A stretch of DNA of 42,216 nucleotides from Bacteroidales bacterium (GTDB taxonomy: Bacteria > Bacteroidota > Bacteroidia > Bacteroidales > VadinHA17). Positions 25,737 to 32,223 of this stretch are shown piece by piece. Each line of letters opens with the position of its first letter. Positions within the stretch are counted from its first letter, which is position 1. The stretch is from positions 1 through 42,216 of the forward strand of contig JAAZBN010000143.1 of assembly GCA_012513795.1 (NCBI GenBank), written 5' to 3'. A program made the translations under genes and the position numbers. Below the pieces are notes generated by a model. The model saw only the letters and a list, made by a program, of their open reading frames with translations. It made no database searches and had not been told where the DNA came from.

Positions 25737-25743
25737 CGTCAGA

Positions 25744-26292
25744 TTACTTTGTTTTGACGAGGAATGTAACCGAACCGTCGGCACCCTGGGTTACGGAAGT
25801 TGCCAGGAGGAATCCGTAGGTACCATCCTCCGTATTGAATGCCCATACCTGTCCCACCTGTACATCTTTTGCCTTTCTGCGTGCATTTTCACTGTCAAAT
25901 GAGGTCTCAATCAGGGCGTCACCGTTCTGAACGGCTTCAAACTGAGCCTGGGTAAGGGATGTCAGAAAGAAGTATGTGGTATTCTTCGTTGTCCAGTTAT
26001 CAGGCATATCATCACCTGTAAATATCCCGGTGATACCTGTGCCGGGAGATGCAAGTGCAATGTTGTTTCCTGTTTCAGCCTCATAGAAGCAGAATATGTC
26101 TATCACAGCAGCGTTATCAGCAGCCTGAACCATTGTATAGGTCTTGTTTTCACTCACTGAATAAAATCCCGGAATGGTGGTATTGGCCTGGGCACCAAGT
26201 GTAATTGAAGGATCTTCCTTCTCCTTCTCACAACCTGAAACCATTACGGCAAACAACGGAAGAATCATAAAAAGTGCAAATCTTGTTTTCAT
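25744..26292 (-). CDS. Small lipoprotein, first gene of the TonB-receptor operon
   Basis: The ATG at 26292 gives 182 residues with a strong lipoprotein signal (MKTRFALFMILPLFAVMVSGC). The track's longer start at 26406 is rejected because a promoter-like TATCTTTG lies inside that extension. The mature part is a single β-rich domain. It has a SVSENKTYTMVQAADNAAVI lead, a DIFCFYEAETG strand, WTTKNTTYFFLTSL and LTQAQFEAVQNGDALI. A closing strand pair follows (YGFLLATSV, then VTFLVKTK). The same landmarks recur in the C-terminal half of the next lipoprotein, so the two are probably paralogues. Location is the outer membrane, possibly surface-exposed. Function is unknown; ligand capture for the downstream receptor is the best contextual guess. 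Confidence 0.76.
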   Translation of the reverse strand: MKTRFALFMILPLFAVMVSGCEKEKEDPSITLGAQANTTIPGFYSVSENKTYTMVQAADNAAVIDIFCFYEAETGNNIALASPGTGITGIFTGDDMPDNWTTKNTTYFFLTSLTQAQFEAVQNGDALIETSFDSENARRKAKDVQVGQVWAFNTEDGTYGFLLATSVTQGADGSVTFLVKTK

Positions 26293-26341
26293 CTCAGTAC
26301 AACTTTCAAAAATCGTTATGCATTTGTTTTCATATCGCGGA

Positions 26342-26349
26342 CAAAGATA
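26342..26349 (-). promoter_or_regulatory. Candidate -7 element of the lipoprotein-TonB receptor operon
   Basis: The minus strand reads TATCTTTG, an exact TAnnTTTG match, 49 bases before the lipoprotein ATG at 26292. The usual -33 spacing is not met by a clear TTG. Confidence 0.5.
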
Positions 26350-26425
26350 ACGTGGCAGGATCACAAATAAATGATTCATGTCATAAAATGGCAATTTGTT
26401 AAACATTCGTGGTACAATTTTTGAT

Positions 26426-26448
26426 GTTTATAAACAATGAGGCGCCTC
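26426..26448. promoter_or_regulatory. Two adjacent 10-bp palindromes in the divergent lipoprotein/tonB promoter region
   Basis: GTTTATAAAC (26426-26435) and GAGGCGCCTC (26439-26448) are each perfect palindromes, separated by three bases. They lie between two divergent genes, 33 bases before the tonB ATG. They could be operator half-sites or chance; no regulator is adjacent. Confidence 0.35.
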
Positions 26449-26480
26449 TTCAATTAATTCATAAACCTAAACTTTAAATT

Positions 26481-27257
26481 ATGAAGAGGAAAAAAGAAAA
26501 GGTTCCCGGTTTTGATGTTATTATCTTCCGGGACCGCAACAAGGAGTATGGTGCTTACGATCTGCGCCGGCGTTACGGGTCAACGATGAGCATCTCCCTT
26601 GCAGCAGGACTGCTGGCTGGCGCCTCATTCTTCCTGGTGCCGTATTTCACCGCTGACCCTGTTGATCTTCAGCCTGGCAACAGGATTGATGTCATCGCCA
26701 TGCCTGATCCTGACCTGGTCACACCGCTGCTGCCTCAGGAGGCACCTGAACCGCCGAGGCCACCTGCAGAAGCAGTGAACAATGTTCGTTTTGTTCCGCC
26801 CGAGGTGGTTGTTGACGGGCAGGAGACCGGAGACGGAGTCATGCCTGCTGACCTTCTCAACAAGGAAGTAGTTGACGGTGATGTTCCCGTAGAGGTCCCG
26901 GTTGACCTGACAGGAACGGATCCGGTTGTCCCTGTTGAGCCCGAAGCATATGTGTTTGCCCAGGAGATGCCCTCCTTCCCCGGAGGCAATGAGGCTTTGC
27001 TCAGGCATATCATGGAGCAGGTAGTCTACCCGCAGGATGCCATTGAAAACAGGATACAGGGTACCGTGTTGCTGCAGTTTGTTGTAAGCAGTACAGGAGA
27101 GGTTACCCGTGTTGAGGTCACCCGCAACGTTGATCCCCTGCTTGACAGCGAAGCCCTGAGGGTGATCAGCGGGTTGCCTAGATGGAAGCCCGGCAAGCAG
27201 GATGGTAATCCTGTTCCGGTATGGTTCTCAGTGCCGGTAGTCTTCGTGCTCAGATAA
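26481..27257 (+). CDS. tonB: TonB-family energy transducer
   Basis: The 258-residue protein links the proton-motive force to TonB-dependent outer-membrane receptors. The N-terminal cytoplasmic segment is the Bacteroidota type (GFDVIIFRDRNKEYGAYDLR). One transmembrane helix follows at about residues 35-55 (SISLAAGLLAGASFFLVPYF). The periplasmic linker is acidic and proline-rich (LPQEAPEPPRPPAEA). The C-terminal TonB domain, about residues 165-258, has FPGGNEALLRHIMEQVVYP, IQGTVLLQFVVSSTGEVTRV and ALRVISGLPRWKPGKQDG. No exbB or exbD gene is in the window. It lies divergent from one TonB-receptor operon and 304 bases before the SusC gene, and could serve either. Its base composition matches the left, G+C-rich part. 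Confidence 0.93.
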   Translation: MKRKKEKVPGFDVIIFRDRNKEYGAYDLRRRYGSTMSISLAAGLLAGASFFLVPYFTADPVDLQPGNRIDVIAMPDPDLVTPLLPQEAPEPPRPPAEAVNNVRFVPPEVVVDGQETGDGVMPADLLNKEVVDGDVPVEVPVDLTGTDPVVPVEPEAYVFAQEMPSFPGGNEALLRHIMEQVVYPQDAIENRIQGTVLLQFVVSSTGEVTRVEVTRNVDPLLDSEALRVISGLPRWKPGKQDGNPVPVWFSVPVVFVLR

Positions 27258-27407
27258 AATTCCTGTCGAGGAACTTACGGAATCTGTACTTGAAAATAAA
27301 GATAGATTTCAACGCAAATCCCGTAAAACCATGTCTTCATCTGATTAAGCATTTACTTAAAACTGAAAATTCTCTGAATAATGAAGTAATTATAACTATT
27401 CTCTATT

Positions 27408-27425
27408 ATATGCTTTATAGCATAT
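27408..27425. promoter_or_regulatory. Inverted repeat just upstream of the susC promoter (candidate regulator site)
   Basis: ATATGC-TTTATA-GCATAT is a perfect inverted repeat with a six-base centre. It ends seven bases before the -33 TTTG, where an activator of a PUL would be expected to bind. Position and symmetry are the only evidence. Confidence 0.45.
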
Positions 27426-27432
27426 TTAATAT

Positions 27433-27463
27433 TTTGGATTTTATTCATAATTTCTTAACTTTG
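27433..27463 (+). promoter_or_regulatory. Promoter of the polysaccharide utilisation locus
   Basis: TTTG (27433-27436), a 19-base spacer and TAACTTTG (27456-27463) match the Bacteroidota housekeeping sigma consensus exactly. Transcription would start near 27470, leaving a leader of roughly 90 bases before the SusC ATG. It is the best promoter in the window and probably drives the whole plus-strand cluster. Confidence 0.8.
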
Positions 27464-27561
27464 TATTGCTTAATCGTTTAAACTAAAATGGCCTGAAACA
27501 GGTGAAATAACCTTTAATCGAATAATTAAACAGAATTTCATTCCTACTAACCCTAAAACCT

Positions 27562-30500
27562 ATGAGATCAAAAAAGCAATTGAAGAAGACATTGGTTGCA
27601 TTTTTCATGATTTTCTGCATTAGCATTTGCCAGCTTAATTTTGTTCTGGCATCAGAGAATCAGGAAACGCAGCAGCAGAGATCAATCAAAGGACAGGTAG
27701 TGGACAATCAGAATCAGCCATTGCCCGGAGTAACTGTCATGGTAAAAGGCACCAATATTGGTTCTGTTACCGACAATAACGGTATGTATTCTATCGAATT
27801 TGGAGCGGGAATTCAAGACCCAATACTTGTATTTTCGTTTATCGGGATGAACCCTGTAGAGGAAAAAGCTGGTGCAAGATCTGTAATAAATGTCACAATG
27901 GAATCAGCTGTTGTTGCCCTTGATGAGCTTGTTGTGATTGGCTATGGGACAGTTAGAAAAAGTGACATAACAGGTTCGGTTTCCTCAATTGATGCAGCGG
28001 AGACATTTGTAGCCCCAGTTTCCAATATCAGCCAGGCAATTCAAGGCAGAGCGGCAGGAGTATTTGTCACCTCTGCTTCCAATGAGCCTGGAGGAGGAAC
28101 GACTATCCGTATCAGAGGCGGAAACTCTATAACAGCCGGGAATGAACCATTATATGTAATAGATGGAGTAATCGGAGCCGCACTGAATAGCATAGCTCCA
28201 AGTGACATTGAGTCAATTGAAGTGCTGAAGGATGCTTCTTCAACAGCAATCTATGGAACAAGAGGTGCTAACGGAGTAATTCTTATAACATCGAAAAAAG
28301 GAACAATCGGAGTACCCAAAGTAACGGTCAGCACATCTCATGGATGGCAAAAGGTAGCCGGGAAAATCGATGTAAGGAACGGACGTGAGTTCGCAGAGTT
28401 TTATAATAATGGCGCCCTGAACACCGGGACAGAACCTATTTATGATCTTGATAACCTCCCCGAGGAGACAGATTGGCAAGAAGTTGCTCTTAGAGAAGCA
28501 TATATCACTGATAACGGTATTTCGATACAGGGAGGAACCCAGCAAACTCAATATTACATCTCCGGGAACTACCTGAAACAGCAGGGCATTTTGCTGTCCA
28601 ATGAATTTCAGAGATACAATGTCAATATTAACCTCGATCAGAAAGTTTCAGACTTTCTGAATGTCGGGGTTAACTTCAGATATCTTAATCTATATACTGA
28701 TAATCCAAAATATGGAGCAGGCACATTAGCACTTTTAAGTCCATTCCTAAGCGTATATGATGAGGCTGGGGATTATACATATCAGTGGGCAAGTGGAGTA
28801 CTGTTTGATAATCCAATTGCAGCTGCCAACATGAACACTGATGAATCATTCAATGATCGTATTATGGCGATTACCAATGCTGAATTCAATATTGTAAAAG
28901 GACTTAAATTCAAATCTTCCTTCAGCTTCGAAAAAGCCAATAATAAGACCCAGGTATACCTGCCAGGCAGTAAACCAAACCGAACAGCACAAAACTCAGG
29001 CGGCTACGGCAGTATTGATAACAATGACCAAAAAACCATCCTGAATGAAAACATCCTGAACTATGAGAAACAGTTTGCGAATTCCTCTGTAAGCGTCATA
29101 CTTGGACAAACCACCCAGTCATTTGTAGGGCAATCAAGCTTTATCTCAGGTGATAAACTCCTCAATGATGCCACTAAATTCTATGCCCTGGAATTTACCG
29201 AGGTGGATTACAGAACAATATCCTCATCCTACAACCAATGGAATATAGTATCATTTTTGGGTCGTGTCAATTTTTCACTGAATAACAAATACCTATTCAC
29301 TGCCTCATTCCGTCGTGACGGATCTTCCCGATTAGGAGCCAACAATAAATGGGCAAATTTCCCGTCTGCAGCATTTGCCTGGAAAATGTCTGAAGAGCCA
29401 TTCATCAAGGATCTTGGTATATTTGATAACCTGAAATTTCGTGCCAGTTACGGAATTACCGGAAATCAGGGAATTCCTACATTCGCAACTCTCCCAAGAC
29501 TTGGTACTTTACAGGGAATTATTAATGACACAGAATACACTGGCGTTGTCCAGGGCACCTTGTCAAATCCCAACATCAGGTGGGAAACAACAGCACAATT
29601 CGATGTTGGTCTTGAGGCCGGTTTCCTGAAGAATAGACTAAATCTTGAACTTGATTTTTATTATAAGAAAACTACGGACCTGTTGTTTGATGTAGAAGTT
29701 CCCTATTTTACAGGCTTCCAATCTCAGCTACGAAATATCGGAAGCCTGCAGAACCTTGGATATGAGGCTCTTATTGATGCCAAGATCATCTCCAGGCCAA
29801 GTTTTTCATGGGATGTCTCAGTTAATATTTCTCAGTATAAAAATAAAATTCTGGATCTGGGTGACAAAGAGTATATTGAAACTTACCGCCTTCCAGCTCC
29901 ATCAAGGGCTTTGACTGGAAAACTGATCGAAGGTGAACCCCTGGGAATTTTTGTTGGTTATATAGTTAAAGCTGTAGATCCAACAACCGGGGATTTTGTA
30001 TTTGAAGATATTTCGGGCCCTGAAGGAGTACCTGATGGGATTGTGGATCAAAATGATGAAACTATTATTGGTAACTCAAATCCCAAATTTTTTGGAGGAA
30101 TACAAAATTCTTTGAGCTATAAAAACTTCAGGTTGACTATGTTTTTTCAGGGCGTCTATGGGAACGACCTATATAACACCCGACTCTATAACAGCAGCTC
30201 ACTTGAAGTATCTGGTCATGAATTGAACTCATACAGCCAGCTCTCAAAGCAATGGACCGCTGCGAACCCTGAAGGCGCCGAGTGGCCAGGGGCAGGTATT
30301 GCCAACAATATACTTGCCTATTCAAACTCCAAGTTTATTGCAGATGGGTCATTCCTGAGAATGAAAACGATGGAATTTAGCTATACCATCCCTAAAATAG
30401 GTAATTTATTTGAACAGGCACGTATTTATTTTACCGGATCTAACCTGTTGCTATTCAAGGACAAGGACTATCTGAATTATGACCCTGAAGTCAGTCAGTT

Positions 30501-30588
30501 CGGAACCGATGATGTGTTAAGAGGATATGATAACGTAGTTTATCCGAATAATAAATCATATGTATTCGGTGTCAACGTCACATTTTAA
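27562..30588 (+). CDS. SusC/RagA-family TonB-linked outer-membrane transporter
   Basis: This is the outer-membrane importer that takes up oligosaccharides captured by its SusD partner. The 1008-residue length is typical. A signal peptide (FFMIFCISICQLNFVLAS) is followed by a carboxypeptidase-like domain at about residues 42-130 (KGQVVDNQNQPLPGVTVMVKG). The TonB-box-like DELVVIGYGTVRKSD comes next. The plug lies at about 135-240 (QAIQGRAAGVFVTSAS, GGTTIRIRGGNSITAG, VLKDASSTAIYGTRGANGVI) and the barrel ends in YVFGVNVTF. There is no STN domain, so an ECF sigma/anti-sigma control circuit is unlikely. It starts the PUL 36 bases before susD. Codon use is clearly more A/T-rich than in the left half of the window. 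Confidence 0.96.
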   Translation: MRSKKQLKKTLVAFFMIFCISICQLNFVLASENQETQQQRSIKGQVVDNQNQPLPGVTVMVKGTNIGSVTDNNGMYSIEFGAGIQDPILVFSFIGMNPVEEKAGARSVINVTMESAVVALDELVVIGYGTVRKSDITGSVSSIDAAETFVAPVSNISQAIQGRAAGVFVTSASNEPGGGTTIRIRGGNSITAGNEPLYVIDGVIGAALNSIAPSDIESIEVLKDASSTAIYGTRGANGVILITSKKGTIGVPKVTVSTSHGWQKVAGKIDVRNGREFAEFYNNGALNTGTEPIYDLDNLPEETDWQEVALREAYITDNGISIQGGTQQTQYYISGNYLKQQGILLSNEFQRYNVNINLDQKVSDFLNVGVNFRYLNLYTDNPKYGAGTLALLSPFLSVYDEAGDYTYQWASGVLFDNPIAAANMNTDESFNDRIMAITNAEFNIVKGLKFKSSFSFEKANNKTQVYLPGSKPNRTAQNSGGYGSIDNNDQKTILNENILNYEKQFANSSVSVILGQTTQSFVGQSSFISGDKLLNDATKFYALEFTEVDYRTISSSYNQWNIVSFLGRVNFSLNNKYLFTASFRRDGSSRLGANNKWANFPSAAFAWKMSEEPFIKDLGIFDNLKFRASYGITGNQGIPTFATLPRLGTLQGIINDTEYTGVVQGTLSNPNIRWETTAQFDVGLEAGFLKNRLNLELDFYYKKTTDLLFDVEVPYFTGFQSQLRNIGSLQNLGYEALIDAKIISRPSFSWDVSVNISQYKNKILDLGDKEYIETYRLPAPSRALTGKLIEGEPLGIFVGYIVKAVDPTTGDFVFEDISGPEGVPDGIVDQNDETIIGNSNPKFFGGIQNSLSYKNFRLTMFFQGVYGNDLYNTRLYNSSSLEVSGHELNSYSQLSKQWTAANPEGAEWPGAGIANNILAYSNSKFIADGSFLRMKTMEFSYTIPKIGNLFEQARIYFTGSNLLLFKDKDYLNYDPEVSQFGTDDVLRGYDNVVYPNNKSYVFGVNVTF

Positions 30589-30624
30589 ATAAGAAATAGT
30601 CCAAAACGCCAAAAAAATAAAAAA

Positions 30625-32163
30625 ATGAAAAACGCTATACTAATTATACTGATGTTGTTTCTTTGTTCCTCATGTGACGAGTTTCTCACGGAGGATCCAA
30701 GAGGTAATCTATCTGCAGATCAGTACTTCAATACAAAAGAAGAGTGTACCAGCGCTATAAACGGACTCTATTTCAGGTTCAGTGATAGCTTTCTTCACTC
30801 TAGCCTGATACATACATTGAATATCGGGACTGATCAATTCTTTACACCCCGGGCTGTGATGTTCGGCGGTATGGTTCATGGTATTTATGAAGGACTTGGA
30901 GTTTTTGACGTCAGGATACTTGATTACTGGACTGTTCTCTATCGTGGAGTCCGGGATGCAAATCTGGTTATTTCGAGGATCGAGCAATCTCCTCTGGATG
31001 AATCCGAAAAAGCAGCTCTGCTGGGAGAAGCAAAATTCATAAGAGCCATGTTTTACTATTACCTTGCCACCTTATGGGGAGACGTTCCGTTCTGGACAGA
31101 CGAGCTAAACATTGATGAGGTCTCATTAATAGGCAAAACTGCTCAAAGTGAGATATTTGATTATATACTTAATGATCTTGAAACTGCGGAGAGCACACTA
31201 CCCTCCACCACCTGGGGACAAAACAGTGGCCGGGCCACAAAGTGGGCAGCAAAAATGTTAAAAGCCAGGATCTATCTCTGGATAGAGGATTGGGGAAATG
31301 CAAAAACAGAAGCATCTGAAATTATTGCACAATCGCCTCACATCCTGATGCCGAATTACGGGGATATTTTCAAATCCTCAAAAGAAAGGAATGCCGAGTT
31401 GATTTTTGGCATAGAATTTAAAGAAGACGCCAAATCAACTGACGTACCGAATCAGTATAGGCCACAGGGAAACCTGGAAGCCCATATAAAGCCTGCCCCC
31501 GTTTGGTTCAATGGTATTGCCGCATGGTGTCTTTACAGAAGTTTTATCGACACATTTGAACCGAATGATATCAGAAAAAAATATATTGTAGTGGACTCCA
31601 TTGATGGCAAAAAGACTAATTATTATTATTGCCTGAAGTATATGGAAGTTCCTTTACCTATCAGTGATCCACTGATGGATGTCGGTTCACCTATGGCGAA
31701 ACTTAACTCAGGAATGGATAATATATACATGAGACTGGGAGATACATACCTCGTTCTAGCCGAATCTGAAAATGAGCTGAACGGCCCGACAGAGATTGCC
31801 TATGATGCTGTGAATGCCATCCGAAACCGGGCTAAACTAGCTGATCTTCCTGAAGATTTAGACCAGGAGGGACTTCGCCAGGCTATAAGAGGTGAAATCA
31901 GTAAAGAACTCGTCGGAGAAGCTATTGGAAGAAAAATGGACCTGATCCGATGGGGAATTCTGGAAGAGACGGTTAAGGGACTGCCTGCACGTGAGGTTAT
32001 AGCCCAGCAGAACCCACTCGTATCAAATGTATACAAAACCAGGGCTACATTCTATGCAACATCCTGTGCAACTAAGTTTTCAGGGAAATGGAATTTCTTT
32101 CCTATCCCCGGCGGGGAAGTACAGAGAAATCCTAATCTGGAGCAAAATCCACTTTGGGAATGA
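30625..32163 (+). CDS. SusD/RagB-family nutrient-binding outer-membrane lipoprotein
   Basis: This surface lipoprotein forms the lid of the SusCD complex and binds the glycan. The 512-residue protein begins MKNAILIILMLFLCSSC, with the lipid-bearing Cys near residue 17 followed by DEFLTEDPRGNLSADQYFNT, a classical SusD start. A TPR-like helical region follows, including LLGEAKFIRAMFYYYLATLWG and the segment ATKWAAKMLKARIYLW. The C-terminus has RLGDTYLVLAESENEL, YDAVNAIRNRA and a final FFPIPGGEVQRNPNLEQNP, which is diagnostic for the family. It directly follows susC. Ligand specificity of SusD proteins is not readable from sequence by eye. Confidence 0.95.
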   Translation: MKNAILIILMLFLCSSCDEFLTEDPRGNLSADQYFNTKEECTSAINGLYFRFSDSFLHSSLIHTLNIGTDQFFTPRAVMFGGMVHGIYEGLGVFDVRILDYWTVLYRGVRDANLVISRIEQSPLDESEKAALLGEAKFIRAMFYYYLATLWGDVPFWTDELNIDEVSLIGKTAQSEIFDYILNDLETAESTLPSTTWGQNSGRATKWAAKMLKARIYLWIEDWGNAKTEASEIIAQSPHILMPNYGDIFKSSKERNAELIFGIEFKEDAKSTDVPNQYRPQGNLEAHIKPAPVWFNGIAAWCLYRSFIDTFEPNDIRKKYIVVDSIDGKKTNYYYCLKYMEVPLPISDPLMDVGSPMAKLNSGMDNIYMRLGDTYLVLAESENELNGPTEIAYDAVNAIRNRAKLADLPEDLDQEGLRQAIRGEISKELVGEAIGRKMDLIRWGILEETVKGLPAREVIAQQNPLVSNVYKTRATFYATSCATKFSGKWNFFPIPGGEVQRNPNLEQNPLWE

Positions 32164-32223
32164 TATTTTGAATTATGAAACTGGAATTCATATTCTTTAA
32201 TTTGAAAATTTGAAAAAGGTTTT

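Larger units (their letters stand above)
27258..27561 (+). other. Intergenic region between tonB and susC
   Basis: This 304-base stretch has no supportable gene; the 86-codon ORF across it is an A/T-rich read-through of the tonB end. Its second half is very A+T-rich. It holds an ATATGC/GCATAT inverted repeat, a complete -33/-7 promoter and about 90 bases of leader before susC. No clear tonB terminator is seen; a short TTCCT-GTCG-AGGAA hairpin follows the stop without a T-run. Confidence 0.7.

Noticed and set aside
26293-26406. Upstream ATG (26406) for the small lipoprotein
   Set aside because: It would place the promoter-like box inside the gene and the lipoprotein signal 38 residues from the N-terminus.
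27221-27481. 86-codon plus-strand ORF spanning the tonB end and susC promoter
   Set aside because: It runs through the -33/-7 promoter, and its A/T-rich hydrophobic translation matches nothing recognisable.
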